This document shows positions 1-6,774 of a DNA stretch of 40,314 bases, piece by piece. The position numbers were made by a program, and so were the translations under genes. The notes below the pieces were generated by a model. It was not told the origin of the DNA, searched no databases, and was given only the letters and a program-made list of their open reading frames with translations. Each line of letters opens with the position of its first letter. The first letter of the stretch is position 1. The stretch is from a virus: positions 1-40,314 of IMG/VR virus record IMGVR_UViG_3300035171_000015. One strand, given 5' to 3'.

Positions 1-51
1 GTTTTCCTCATTAGAAATTGTCCGCGGGTTCAATTCCCGCACGGCCCACCA
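1..51 (+). tRNA. tRNA-Met (CAU anticodon), 5' end outside the window
   Basis: Only the 3' part is present. The anticodon loop is 7-13 with CAT at 9-11. The T stem GCGGG/CCCGC (24-28 and 36-40) encloses a normal T loop TTCAATT. The acceptor strand 41-47 is followed by discriminator A48 and an encoded CCA (49-51). A CAU anticodon may also mean tRNA-Ile with a modified C34; the missing 5' half would decide. Confidence 0.85.
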
Positions 52-52
52 T

Positions 53-700
53 TTAAATAGAATAATCTTCTATATATTCAGCTTTGCATTGCGGATGATG
101 ATATTCGGAATGGCAATTAGAACATAAAACATCGCATTTTTTGGCTTCATTTAAAATAGAATCCCAAGATTTTCCACCTACTTCTCTTACGCTTAATTCA
201 AATAATTTTTCCTCTGGATTTCTATGATGAAAATGTAGCGCGGAGGTATTTTTATTATATCCACACTTTTTACATTGCATACCAAACATCATTAATAATT
301 TTATTTTTCTATTATTTCTTCTTTGAGCTAAAGATATATATAAATAATTATTTAACTGGTCTTTGTCTTGCTGACTTAATTTTAAATAATCTCTAGTATG
401 TGGTTTCTTTTTTGTACTTCTATTTAAATCTCTAGTATTATGTTTTTTAAATGGCGAGCATTGCAAACAAAACTTTCTACGCTGTAAAGAATACTTTCTA
501 CCGTCAATAAACAGTCTTTGCGGAAATTCGCATTTACATTTTTCGCAGGTTTTGATTTTTGGTTTAGTATCAGTTACTTTAAATGGATTGCAAACTAAAC
601 AGAATTTTCTGTTTTTCATTCTAATTCTTTTATCATTAATTATTTGGTAGATATTAAACTCATTTCCGCAATTCTTACATATTTTAATATTATGGCTCAT
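53..700 (-). CDS. HNH endonuclease with two N-terminal zinc ribbons
   Basis: Probable free-standing HNH (homing-type) nuclease. Two similar zinc-binding units lie in the first half (CKNCG...CLVCNPFK and CEKCKCEF...CLQCSPFK), so this part looks duplicated. The C-terminal part has CKKCGYN, then HFHHRNP and CSNCHSEYHH, the usual order of an HNH fold held by a CxxC zinc site. The frame opens at 742, but I prefer the ATG at 700, which starts directly before the first zinc ribbon. It lies between two tRNA genes, opposite to them. The substrate is unknown. Confidence 0.85.
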   Translation of the reverse strand: MSHNIKICKNCGNEFNIYQIINDKRIRMKNRKFCLVCNPFKVTDTKPKIKTCEKCKCEFPQRLFIDGRKYSLQRRKFCLQCSPFKKHNTRDLNRSTKKKPHTRDYLKLSQQDKDQLNNYLYISLAQRRNNRKIKLLMMFGMQCKKCGYNKNTSALHFHHRNPEEKLFELSVREVGGKSWDSILNEAKKCDVLCSNCHSEYHHPQCKAEYIEDYSI

Positions 701-746
701 AGTATAGACAGTTACACTATCCATTAGGCTATTGTGAAACATTTTC

Positions 747-774
747 TTGACATTTTTTAATAAATCGTTAATAT
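747..774 (+). promoter_or_regulatory. sigma70-like promoter of tRNA-Arg
   Basis: TTGACA (747-752), 16-nt spacer, TAATAT (769-774). The predicted start is 1-3 nt before the tRNA 5' end at 783. Confidence 0.75.
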
Positions 775-782
775 TTATTTAT

Positions 783-860
783 GCAATCGTGGCGCGAATT
801 GGATTAGGCAACAAACTTCTAATTTGTTTTATGTGGGTTCGACTCCCACCGATTGTACCA
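783..860 (+). tRNA. tRNA-Arg (UCU anticodon)
   Basis: Acceptor GCAATCG (783-789) pairs with CGATTGT (850-856). The anticodon stem ACAAA/TTTGT encloses loop CTTCTAA with TCT at 818-820. The T arm is GTGGG, TTCGACT, CCCAC. Discriminator A857 is followed by an encoded CCA. The D stem is weak. It decodes AGA, a frequent Arg codon in these AT-rich genes. The next start codon is only 8 nt after the CCA. Confidence 0.93.
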
Positions 861-868
861 ATTTATAA

Positions 869-1156
869 ATGAAATTAATCTACACTCAACTTAACGATGA
901 CGCCAAGGATTGCGGTTGTTTTGCCTTTCCTTATGAGGCGGCGGGCGTCTTTTGTGATGGTATTATTAGTTTTCCAATTGGTTTATCATGTATCGGTAAC
1001 ATTTTGTTTGAATACGAGGCTGGCGACAAACCGAATATTGTTGAGGCCGATAAAGCTTTTATAGAACATTATAATCATTCATTAAGATTATATTCTTTTC
1101 CAGTACCACAATTAAAGAAAATACCTAATAATGTTACGGTAAGTATTGAGAAATAA
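869..1156 (+). CDS. hypothetical protein directly after tRNA-Arg
   Basis: A 95-residue protein with no family I recognise. It is slightly acidic, with two Cys near residues 15-17 and a Phe/Pro-rich first half; there is no signal peptide or membrane helix. The ATG follows the tRNA CCA end by 8 nt with no SD and no promoter of its own. Its mRNA 5' end is therefore probably made by tRNA 3'-end processing (inference). Confidence 0.75.
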   Translation: MKLIYTQLNDDAKDCGCFAFPYEAAGVFCDGIISFPIGLSCIGNILFEYEAGDKPNIVEADKAFIEHYNHSLRLYSFPVPQLKKIPNNVTVSIEK

Positions 1157-1160
1157 TATC

Positions 1161-1188
1161 TTGACATTTAAAATTTATTCATTATTAT
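1161..1188 (+). promoter_or_regulatory. promoter for a leaderless gene at 1196
   Basis: TTGACA (1161-1166), 16-nt spacer, TATTAT (1183-1188). The ATG begins 7 nt after the box, at the expected +1. Confidence 0.75.
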
Positions 1189-1195
1189 TTGGTAT

Positions 1196-1792
1196 ATGAA
1201 AAGCTTAGTCTTAGACGTGAAACCAGTCTCTAAACAATTTCAACCATATACTCATATTCGGGGCGTTCATGTTTTGCCGACTATTTTAACTAAAGGACAA
1301 ATAGCTTCTGTTTATAAAAGGGTTACGATTAACACTCATCATGGCGACGAAGGGCATAACAGAATAACCCAAAAGGAAACGACAACAGTAAAAGCTTTTA
1401 AGGCTGATAAACCATATCATTTTCCTTGGATGGCTGGTTTGATTTTTGCTAGTATTCCAAAAATTCAATTGGATTTAGGTTTGATTGTGCTTCGTCCTGT
1501 TTGTGTAGATGCTAATATGCAAATTTACACTTTGCCAGAGGGCGGCGGTATTGTTCCCGCTCATGTTGACGAAGATTTTAAAACTAAACAAGGTTCTGCG
1601 CTTTATAGTATTTTAATTTATTTAAATGATGGCTATAAGGGTGGCGAAACTGTTTTTAATGGTTCTATGTATGCGCCAAAAGTTCCAAGCGGAGCCGGTT
1701 TACTTTTCAGACATAATCTTTTGCATGAAGGTTTGCGCGTTGAGTCAGGAGAGAAACACGTTTTGAAAACTGATTTGGTTTTTTCTTTTTAA
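1196..1792 (+). CDS. 2-oxoglutarate/Fe(II)-dependent oxygenase (prolyl 4-hydroxylase-like)
   Basis: A 198-residue double-stranded beta-helix dioxygenase. The iron triad is visible: H123 and D125 in the HxD motif PAHVDEDF and a distal His, H177, in LLHEGLRVESGEK. K187 in that block is where P4H-type enzymes bind the 2-oxoglutarate carboxylate. The preceding LIYLNDGYKGGETVF is typical of the P4Hc domain. The enzyme would couple 2OG decarboxylation to hydroxylation, but the target (protein, nucleic acid or small molecule) cannot be told from sequence. It is transcribed alone from a leaderless-type promoter. Confidence 0.9.
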   Translation: MKSLVLDVKPVSKQFQPYTHIRGVHVLPTILTKGQIASVYKRVTINTHHGDEGHNRITQKETTTVKAFKADKPYHFPWMAGLIFASIPKIQLDLGLIVLRPVCVDANMQIYTLPEGGGIVPAHVDEDFKTKQGSALYSILIYLNDGYKGGETVFNGSMYAPKVPSGAGLLFRHNLLHEGLRVESGEKHVLKTDLVFSF

Positions 1793-1796
1793 TTAC

Positions 1797-1824
1797 TTGA
1801 CATTTAATTTTTATTCATTATTAT
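1797..1824 (+). promoter_or_regulatory. promoter for a leaderless gene at 1831
   Basis: TTGACA (1797-1802), 16-nt spacer, TATTAT (1819-1824). The ATG begins 6 nt downstream. Confidence 0.75.
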
Positions 1825-1830
1825 AAATCC

Positions 1831-2301
1831 ATGAAAGATATTCAGCTTAAACATCGTAAAACCGGCAAGACTATCAAAGTTGGTTCTGTTATTCATTATG
1901 GCGGCGAACGATGCACGGTTTATAAAATCGTAAGTAAAGATAATATTGGATTGGAAAGCAAACAAACTGGTTCAAGTTGGGATATGATTCGTGCTTGCGA
2001 TATTGACTGTTTTGTGGTTGGCGAAAAAGTAACTCTGCCTGAAAATTGCAACATTACTCGCCTAGAAGCAAATTTATTTGCTTTAGAGTATTCTGAATTT
2101 GGTTTTGAGGCTACCGTTCCTAAATTAAATGAAATTAGAATTAAACTAGGTGATTTTCTTGCCAATAATTTTATAAAGAGTTGCGAGTCAGAGCCTATTG
2201 TTTATGTTAGGGAAGGGGATGTTGCCATAGGCTATATTTTTAAAGGAAAAAGAAATTTGCTGGAAAAACAGTTTAATATTAAAATTGCCGATAGACATTA
2301 A
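1831..2301 (+). CDS. hypothetical protein, possible small beta-barrel at the N terminus
   Basis: 156 residues, function unknown. The first 45 residues (KVGSVIHYGGERCTVYKI) alternate like an SH3-like barrel; the rest is mixed alpha/beta. There is no signal peptide. It is leaderless by promoter position. The following lipoprotein gene begins 14 nt after its stop and probably shares its transcript. Confidence 0.8.
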   Translation: MKDIQLKHRKTGKTIKVGSVIHYGGERCTVYKIVSKDNIGLESKQTGSSWDMIRACDIDCFVVGEKVTLPENCNITRLEANLFALEYSEFGFEATVPKLNEIRIKLGDFLANNFIKSCESEPIVYVREGDVAIGYIFKGKRNLLEKQFNIKIADRH

Positions 2302-2315
2302 AATTTTTAATCAAA

Positions 2316-2627
2316 ATGAAAAAACTCATTATTCCACTCCTTTTATTGGCCGGATTGATTGTTGGTTGCGATAGTCCAGAAAAAGCTAAAGCATTTAACC
2401 AGTCCAGCGTAAATAATCCTGAATTTGTCGCCAAGATGCCAGATGGCCGCAGTCTTTATTGTGTCCAGATTGATAGAGCGGAGTTGGCTCACTATCATTA
2501 TGTTTATTATTTTGGCAACGATGATGTTAAAACAATTAGCATTAATTCGGAAATTAAGTCTGGTAAAACTAGTTATAATGAAGTTATTGTAGTTAATGGC
2601 CGCGAGTATCATTTGGTTGAAAAATAA
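2316..2627 (+). CDS. small phage lipoprotein
   Basis: 103 residues. MKK plus a leucine-rich helix ends in LIVGC, a clear lipobox, so C18 should be lipidated after signal peptidase II cleavage and the protein anchored in a membrane. The mature part has no known domain. Phage lipoproteins often act in superinfection exclusion or lysis, but nothing here proves either. Likely co-transcribed with the gene ending at 2301. Confidence 0.85.
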   Translation: MKKLIIPLLLLAGLIVGCDSPEKAKAFNQSSVNNPEFVAKMPDGRSLYCVQIDRAELAHYHYVYYFGNDDVKTISINSEIKSGKTSYNEVIVVNGREYHLVEK

Positions 2628-2644
2628 TTTAATATTTAATTAAT

Positions 2645-2722
2645 ATGATTATATTTATTTTTAGTATTTGCGTAATTAGTCTTTCTGTTTGGTTATTTGT
2701 AGCCTCTGGCGAAGGTTTCTAA
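2645..2722 (+). CDS. 25-residue membrane micropeptide
   Basis: MIIFIFSICVISLSVWLF followed by a short polar tail: one predicted transmembrane helix. It starts 17 nt after the lipoprotein stop and ends just before the next promoter, so it fits as the last gene of that unit. Supported by position and hydrophobicity only. Confidence 0.5.
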   Translation: MIIFIFSICVISLSVWLFVASGEGF

Positions 2723-2729
2723 TATTTAG

Positions 2730-2758
2730 TTGACATTTGTTTTCGATAATATTATTAT
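2730..2758 (+). promoter_or_regulatory. promoter for a leaderless gene at 2765
   Basis: TTGACA (2730-2735), 17-nt spacer, TATTAT (2753-2758). The ATG begins 6 nt downstream. Confidence 0.75.
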
Positions 2759-2764
2759 ATTCGT

Positions 2765-3073
2765 ATGTCGAATAAAAAACAAATATTTAATGCAAGCGAG
2801 GCCAGTAAAACAAAATACTACGGCGTTTCACCATCTAAATTTAATTGTAAATATAATCGAGGATTTATAATGCGGTCAGCATATAATCATGGCAGTTTCC
2901 GATTAATTGCTGCCGACGATTTTACTCAATGTAATGGATGGTCAGAAATGGAAAACATAGATATTTCTAAATTAATTTCTAATCTTCTTTTAAATGGTTG
3001 GTCGGTTTATGAGTTTCCTACTTATCGCCATCTTTTGCGCTGGCTTTCAGATGACGCCAATCAATTTATTTAA
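2765..3073 (+). CDS. hypothetical protein
   Basis: 102 residues, no family recognised. The N-terminal half is basic and the C-terminal half (ISKLISNLLLNGWSVYEF) looks helical. Start set by the leaderless promoter. The next frame begins inside its last codons or just after its stop. Confidence 0.8.
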   Translation: MSNKKQIFNASEASKTKYYGVSPSKFNCKYNRGFIMRSAYNHGSFRLIAADDFTQCNGWSEMENIDISKLISNLLLNGWSVYEFPTYRHLLRWLSDDANQFI

Positions 3074-3545
3074 AATTGTGAATAAACGCAAATTACTTGA
3101 AAAAATCTACGACTCCCTATATGATGAAGCTAGCAAGGTTTTATCTGAATTCAACCCATGCGAACACAAGGTTTGTAATAGCTGCCATACCTGTTTAGGC
3201 AAAACAGATTTTACTGCGCGGAAAGGCTCGTATGGCGACAATACTAGCGAGCAGGCTTGTTGTATTGGCTGTAAATACTGGAATAAAGGATGCACGGCAA
3301 CTAAGCCGTTGTATTGTAAGGTTTGGCTTTGTGGAACGGCTGGTAAAAAACATCCATTGGTTTTGAAAAAACTAAGTATAATTGAAGGTAAGGCAAGAGG
3401 TTTTTTTATTCTACAGTCACGCGAAGATAAAAATACTTCAATTAGTTTTGCTTTAAAATGGATGAATCTAGAATGGAATAAAGGGTTTTATACATTTAAA
3501 AGCCTAAAATCAACTGCCGAAAAACGCGGAATTAATTTGACATAA
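3051..3545 (+). CDS. cysteine-rich, probably zinc-binding protein
   Basis: About 164 residues. Clustered cysteines (CNSCHTCLG, CCIGCKYWNKGC, YCKVWLCG) suggest two or more zinc sites; no nuclease motif is seen. The frame opens at 2994 in a stretch overlapping the previous gene. Reasonable starts are the ATG at 3051 (23-nt overlap) or the GTG at 3078, 5 nt after the previous stop. The spacing CxxCxYW...C recalls the Cys-rich frame at 7216-7584 without clear homology. Confidence 0.8.
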   Translation: MTPINLFKIVNKRKLLEKIYDSLYDEASKVLSEFNPCEHKVCNSCHTCLGKTDFTARKGSYGDNTSEQACCIGCKYWNKGCTATKPLYCKVWLCGTAGKKHPLVLKKLSIIEGKARGFFILQSREDKNTSISFALKWMNLEWNKGFYTFKSLKSTAEKRGINLT

Positions 3546-3565
3546 TAGAGGTTATCTATTATTTT
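3537..3565 (+). promoter_or_regulatory. promoter for the RNA leader at 3572
   Basis: TTGACA (3537-3542) overlaps the stop codon of the previous gene; 17-nt spacer, TATTTT (3560-3565). A TATTAT at 3557 is an alternative box with poor spacing. The expected start is near 3572. Confidence 0.5.
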
Positions 3566-3571
3566 ATATCT

Positions 3572-3720
3572 GTTGGCAGTTTAAAAAGAATCTCATAAAA
3601 CCGACGATTGTAAGGTTTCCAGTTAAATCTGGTTAAGAAAACAAAATAACACAGTCATTGGCCGGGTGCGGAGACACTTAAATTTGTTACCACCAATAGC
3701 AAACCGAGCCTAAAATTTAA
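3572..3720 (+). ncRNA. candidate structured RNA leader
   Basis: About 150 nt with no open frame and higher GC than its surroundings. Possible helices include CCAG/CTGG in CCAGTTAAATCTGG, ATTGG with CCAAT, GTG with CAC, and a longer-range GGTTT/AAACC. It ends in the TTTAAATAAA-type linker that precedes the ATG at 3741. I do not recognise a known RNA family. Confidence 0.4.
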
Positions 3721-3740
3721 ATAAAATAAATAATAAATAT

Positions 3741-3962
3741 ATGATGAAACAACTATTGAAGATTCTGGTATTGCTTTTTCTATTAGGAGTTGGCGTTTCA
3801 ATTGTTAGTATATCCGTAATCTATCAGGCAAAAATTGGAGATTTTAGTTTTATGGTATTTATTTTAGGCGTGGTAATTATTCTGTTTAACTTTTTTCTTT
3901 TGATTGTAAAGATTCTAGATTTAGCTCTGTTTGATAAATTTATTACTTGGATTATGGAATAA
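3741..3962 (+). CDS. two-helix membrane protein
   Basis: 73 residues, almost entirely hydrophobic, with two predicted transmembrane segments (about residues 5-27 and 36-58). No holin signature beyond size and topology. The start may be either of the two adjacent ATG codons. The upstream RNA-like element is probably its leader. Confidence 0.7.
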   Translation: MMKQLLKILVLLFLLGVGVSIVSISVIYQAKIGDFSFMVFILGVVIILFNFFLLIVKILDLALFDKFITWIME

Positions 3963-3967
3963 TTCTA

Positions 3968-3995
3968 TTGATAATATTAAATATTTCTTTATTAT
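3968..3995 (+). promoter_or_regulatory. promoter for a leaderless gene at 4003
   Basis: TTGATA (3968-3973), 16-nt spacer, TATTAT (3990-3995). The ATG begins 7 nt downstream. Confidence 0.6.
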
Positions 3996-4002
3996 ATATC
4001 AT

Positions 4003-4311
4003 ATGGAAAAACTAATCAAATCAGAAAATTTCTTTGTTGGCTTTGATAATCTTAAAAATTGCGATTATAAGCGGGGGCGTATTTATCTCAATGGCAACCA
4101 TTTTGCCAATTTCTATACCCTGGACAAGTCTTGGGGCGAGGCCGTAATTAGTCGTGGCGGCATTAATAAAACTGGCTGGATTGCTTTTAACCGCGATGCT
4201 TTGGCATTAGAAATGAATTGTCCGGTTATCGAACAATGCGAATCTTTTGAAAAGCTTTTGGAAATCTTGGAGAATTTTATAGTTAACTTTAAAAAAGAGC
4301 ATCTGAAATAA
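4003..4311 (+). CDS. hypothetical protein
   Basis: 102 residues starting MEKLIKSENFF. The frame is open further upstream (3931), but the promoter puts the transcription start at this ATG. The C-terminal 40 residues look helical and acidic, then Lys-rich. No family recognised. Confidence 0.75.
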   Translation: MEKLIKSENFFVGFDNLKNCDYKRGRIYLNGNHFANFYTLDKSWGEAVISRGGINKTGWIAFNRDALALEMNCPVIEQCESFEKLLEILENFIVNFKKEHLK

Positions 4312-4312
4312 T

Positions 4313-4477
4313 ATGATTAAATTTTTTAGTGATTTCTTTTTTGTATTTAATACCTGCTATTTTCTTTGTATTTTTAATCTATTTTTTGCTGTATATAATC
4401 AAGATTGGTTTGGCGGCGTGGTAGCTGGAATGTTGTTTATTGTATGGCTACAAGAAACGGATAATAAAACTAATTAA
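4313..4477 (+). CDS. 54-residue membrane protein
   Basis: Two hydrophobic stretches (FFFVFNTCYFLCIFNLFF and the segment after VVAGM) with a polar tail. It begins 1 nt after the previous stop and is followed 4 nt later by the next ATG, so it is part of a tight operon from 4003 to 4700. Confidence 0.65.
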   Translation: MIKFFSDFFFVFNTCYFLCIFNLFFAVYNQDWFGGVVAGMLFIVWLQETDNKTN

Positions 4478-4481
4478 AACT

Positions 4482-4700
4482 ATGGCGCGCTCGGCAGAAA
4501 TACACTATACAGAAGTAATTAAACAGCGGAAACTTGAAAATGCCCCGCCGATTGTTTTCTGTTTAAATCATTATACTTTTAATAAACAGACAATTGTCTG
4601 GTTTGAGCATGAAAAGACGGTTGCCTTGCTCGAAATTGCGCGAGAATTTTCTAAACAAAAGAACGAAACAAAAAGAAGTGAATTAGTAATAAAAGGTTAA
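4482..4700 (+). CDS. hypothetical protein
   Basis: 72 residues starting MARSAEIHYTEV; the frame is open upstream, but this ATG sits just after the previous stop. Basic N terminus and helical C terminus. Function unknown. Confidence 0.7.
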   Translation: MARSAEIHYTEVIKQRKLENAPPIVFCLNHYTFNKQTIVWFEHEKTVALLEIAREFSKQKNETKRSELVIKG

Positions 4701-4709
4701 TAAATATAT

Positions 4710-4738
4710 TTGACAAAACAATAACATCCTATTAACAT
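4710..4738 (+). promoter_or_regulatory. promoter for a leaderless gene at 4745
   Basis: TTGACA (4710-4715), 17-nt spacer, TAACAT (4733-4738). The ATG begins 6 nt downstream. Confidence 0.7.
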
Positions 4739-4744
4739 AAACCT

Positions 4745-5026
4745 ATGAAAGAAACACTCATTAAAACTACTAAATCTTTTCAAACGTCCGATGGAATTTT
4801 GCATGGTGATAAGGTAGCCGCGCTTAAACATGAGCAAAAGCTGGAGTTTCGCGGCCTGCTTCAAACCAAAATGAAACAACTTGGTAACAATGGCAACCTT
4901 TATTCTGCTTTGGATATTGCTCGCGTTTTGGCCGAGGAAACGGAGGCAGTTATTTCTATTTCAACTAAATACCGTATTGCTATTAATCGCTCACAGGCTA
5001 ATAAAAACCGAGTCAAGGCCGGATAA
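4745..5026 (+). CDS. hypothetical protein
   Basis: 93 residues, basic, mostly helical (LYSALDIARVLAEETEAV). No known domain. Stands alone between two promoters. Confidence 0.75.
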   Translation: MKETLIKTTKSFQTSDGILHGDKVAALKHEQKLEFRGLLQTKMKQLGNNGNLYSALDIARVLAEETEAVISISTKYRIAINRSQANKNRVKAG

Positions 5027-5040
5027 TATTTATTATTTAT

Positions 5041-5069
5041 TTGACAAATTAATTATTCACTATTAATAT
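5041..5069 (+). promoter_or_regulatory. promoter for the gene at 5108
   Basis: TTGACA (5041-5046), 17-nt spacer, TAATAT (5064-5069). Unlike most units here it has a leader of about 32 nt, almost only A, C and T, with no SD. Confidence 0.7.
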
Positions 5070-5107
5070 AAATCTGTCCTAAAAAAAACAAATAAACAAA
5101 AAAACCT

Positions 5108-5479
5108 ATGGATTCAAATACCGAAACTCTTATTCGTGAGTTGGCCGCAAAACTTGGAACAACTGTTGAGCATCTTTATACCGTGCTAGTTAAACAGGCT
5201 TTCATTACTGGCGTATCAGATATTGTTATTTGTTCATTTATATTAGTAGCTCTTATTTTTTCGGCCTTTTATCTATTTAAAGGTATTGCCAAGGCCAAGA
5301 AAAATCAAGACGAACGCGAGCCATATGCTATTCCCGAATTTATTATTCCGGTTATTTTAGCTGTTATTTTTGGTATAATGTTTATAATTGCTTTTCTTGC
5401 TAATATTGAAGATATTATCACCTGTTTTTCTAATCCTGAATATTTTGCCGTCCATGAAATTCTTAAATATGTTCGTTGA
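5108..5479 (+). CDS. two-helix membrane protein with LGTTVEHL motif
   Basis: 123 residues. The cytoplasmic-looking N terminus (RELAAKLGTTVEHLYTVLV) resembles one I recall from many phage membrane proteins of unknown function. Two transmembrane segments follow (about 38-60 and 80-100) around a basic loop (KAKKNQDEREP). A holin or lysis role is possible but not shown. Confidence 0.8.
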   Translation: MDSNTETLIRELAAKLGTTVEHLYTVLVKQAFITGVSDIVICSFILVALIFSAFYLFKGIAKAKKNQDEREPYAIPEFIIPVILAVIFGIMFIIAFLANIEDIITCFSNPEYFAVHEILKYVR

Positions 5480-5504
5480 CAAAATAGAAAATAAATATTA
5501 ATAT
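5476..5504 (+). promoter_or_regulatory. promoter for the gene at 5538
   Basis: TTGACA (5476-5481) overlaps the previous stop; 17-nt spacer, TAATAT (5499-5504). The leader of about 27 nt is A-rich (ACAATAAACAATAAACAAA) and has no SD. Confidence 0.7.
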
Positions 5505-5537
5505 CAATTCGTAACTTAACAATAAACAATAAACAAA

Positions 5538-5705
5538 ATGAATAAAAATAGGAAAAGAATCAAGCGTTTGGAGGCCAAGGAAAACAAAGGTAAATGGCCT
5601 AAGCCGGTCTTTAAAAAGAAGGTTAAGCCGTTTCCGAAGGTTGAGGAAGGCCCAACTCTGCGCGAACAACGTGAACAGTTCTACGGGCCGCAGTTTATTG
5701 CATAG
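5538..5705 (+). CDS. 55-residue very basic protein
   Basis: Starts MNKNRKRIKRLEAKEN; rich in Lys, Arg and Pro and likely nucleic-acid binding or disordered. The frame is too short for most gene callers, but it has its own promoter and ends just before a hairpin. A minus-strand frame over the same bases is a shadow. Confidence 0.65.
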   Translation: MNKNRKRIKRLEAKENKGKWPKPVFKKKVKPFPKVEEGPTLREQREQFYGPQFIA

Positions 5706-5706
5706 T

Positions 5707-5782
5707 TTCGGCTATCCAAGCCGAACACGCCGTTTCTCATGTATCGGTTAAATGGTTTCTCGACTATAAAGAATAACATGAG
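5707..5782 (+). ncRNA. hairpin element before the gene at 5801
   Basis: A perfect 7-bp hairpin TTCGGCT/AGCCGAA (5707-5713, 5719-5725) is followed by the pair CTCATG (5736-5741) and CATGAG (5777-5782). It ends in the linker TTTTAAATAAA directly before the ATG. The same layout recurs at 6038-6109 and 6705-6757. Confidence 0.4.
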
Positions 5783-5800
5783 GCTTTAATTTTAAATAAA

Positions 5801-6028
5801 ATGAAAACTAAATATTTTACTTGTGTCGCTGGAAACGGATTGAAAGCATCGTTGTTAATTTGGCGTTATAAAGGCGGTAAAATGGAATATTTTACTAAAT
5901 CGTTTTGGCGTGGCAATCGTTGGCATATTTCTAATTGTACGGTTGATGGCGGAAAACAAAACCATGATAATTGGCAACAAATTAGCCGCGATAAGGCGCG
6001 AAAAATAGAACCCGCAGCCTTTAAATAA
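5801..6028 (+). CDS. small paralogue of the YF...W...ISRDEARKI family
   Basis: 75 residues. Pattern: MKTKYF, then IWRY-KGGKMEYF, a central W, and the C-terminal block ISRDKARKIEPAAF. At least seven more genes in this window share this order. Function unknown; the compact Trp/Tyr-rich body suggests a small beta fold followed by one helix. It follows the RNA hairpin element rather than a leaderless promoter. Confidence 0.75.
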   Translation: MKTKYFTCVAGNGLKASLLIWRYKGGKMEYFTKSFWRGNRWHISNCTVDGGKQNHDNWQQISRDKARKIEPAAFK

Positions 6029-6037
6029 AACAGTTCT

Positions 6038-6109
6038 GGCCGCATTAGATACGGCCCGACACTATCCGAAAAACAAAATTGGTAATAAACCGATAGTAAG
6101 AAAGTGTCG
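6038..6109 (+). promoter_or_regulatory. hairpin element with alternative pairings before the gene at 6127
   Basis: GGCCG/CGGCC forms a hairpin (6038-6042, 6052-6056). Directly after it, CGACACT (6057-6063) pairs with AGTGTCG (6103-6109), while ACTATC (6061-6066) can pair with GATAGT (6092-6097). The two long pairings share bases, so the element could switch. It ends in TTAATTTAAATAAA before the ATG. Confidence 0.4.
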
Positions 6110-6126
6110 TTAATTTAAATAAAAAT

Positions 6127-6405
6127 ATGAATGCTAATATTCCAATAGCTAACGATGCTTTGAAGATGTCGTTAAAGAATGCCGAGAAACAAAACGAAAA
6201 TAGCCACGGCCTAACTATTTTAGAGGAAAAAGAACTCAATCTTATCGCTACTCAAATTAACGGAGCTATTTTTAATGGCCGTCAGTTTATTAGAATTGAT
6301 TATATTATTTTACCAAAAGTTTATGATTATTTAATTAAAAAACAATACGATGTAATTTATAACCGTTATGGTATAATCACTATTAGCTGGGAGCCTAGAG
6401 TTTAA
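6127..6405 (+). CDS. small protein paralogous to the one at 10154
   Basis: 92 residues: a helical N terminus, then a pattern of Leu-rich helix, AI.NG or SQGQ, a short strand, IxPK, and a final strand ending in ISW. The gene at 10154 has the same order. Similar small proteins occur in many phages with no assigned role. Confidence 0.75.
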   Translation: MNANIPIANDALKMSLKNAEKQNENSHGLTILEEKELNLIATQINGAIFNGRQFIRIDYIILPKVYDYLIKKQYDVIYNRYGIITISWEPRV

Positions 6406-6411
6406 TTATTT

Positions 6412-6579
6412 ATGAACGGTTTAGACGACGAATTTAACCAGTGGAAAGAGGATATTAAGAGTCCCGATTATAGGCGGAAAATATGGGAAATGCTGGCGTT
6501 TACCTGTGCTTTTGTTGGCGATAGCTTTAAGGCAAATTACTATTTAACTTTAGCCGAAAGAGAAAAAGCTGGAAATTAA
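6412..6579 (+). CDS. 55-residue hypothetical protein
   Basis: Starts MNGLDDEFNQWKEDIKS, 6 nt after the previous stop, so it is translated from the same transcript. Mixed charge, helical, with a short hydrophobic centre (MLAFTCAFVGDSF). Confidence 0.6.
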   Translation: MNGLDDEFNQWKEDIKSPDYRRKIWEMLAFTCAFVGDSFKANYYLTLAEREKAGN

Positions 6580-6582
6580 AGT

Positions 6583-6611
6583 TTGACATTTTACTCACGG
6601 CCTATTATATT
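6583..6611 (+). promoter_or_regulatory. promoter before the RNA element at 6620-6760
   Basis: TTGACA (6583-6588), 17-nt spacer, TATATT (6606-6611). The expected start, near 6618, is a few bases before a 19-codon frame. Confidence 0.6.
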
Positions 6612-6622
6612 TATTTTACCAG

Positions 6623-6682
6623 ATGGTTAAAAACTGGTGGAGGCGAAAGCTGAAAAACAAACCAAACAAAAAAACGTATTAA
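6623..6682 (+). CDS. possible 19-residue basic leader peptide
   Basis: MVKNWWRRKLKNKPNKKTY with its ATG close to the expected transcription start. This could be a real micropeptide or chance within an RNA leader; the Trp-Trp and Lys/Arg content recalls leader peptides, but nothing else supports it. Confidence 0.3.
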   Translation: MVKNWWRRKLKNKPNKKTY

Positions 6683-6704
6683 AACACAATACAACTAAAA
6701 AACA

Positions 6705-6757
6705 CTCCTAGCGATGTAGCCGTGCCTAGTCACACTTCAAAGCTTATTCCCTAGGAG
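6705..6757 (+). promoter_or_regulatory. hairpin element before the gene at 6775
   Basis: CTCCTAG (6705-6711) pairs perfectly with CTAGGAG (6751-6757). The 3' arm holds the only GGAG nearby, but it is 17 nt from the ATG, too far for a usual SD. The linker AATTTAAAAGAAA follows. Confidence 0.4.
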
Positions 6758-6774
6758 AATCAATTTAAAAGAAA

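Noticed and set aside
2994-3050. N-terminal extension of the Cys-rich protein from 2994
   Set aside because: It lies within the coding sequence of 2765-3073 in another frame and its hydrophobic translation is a shadow; later starts fit better.
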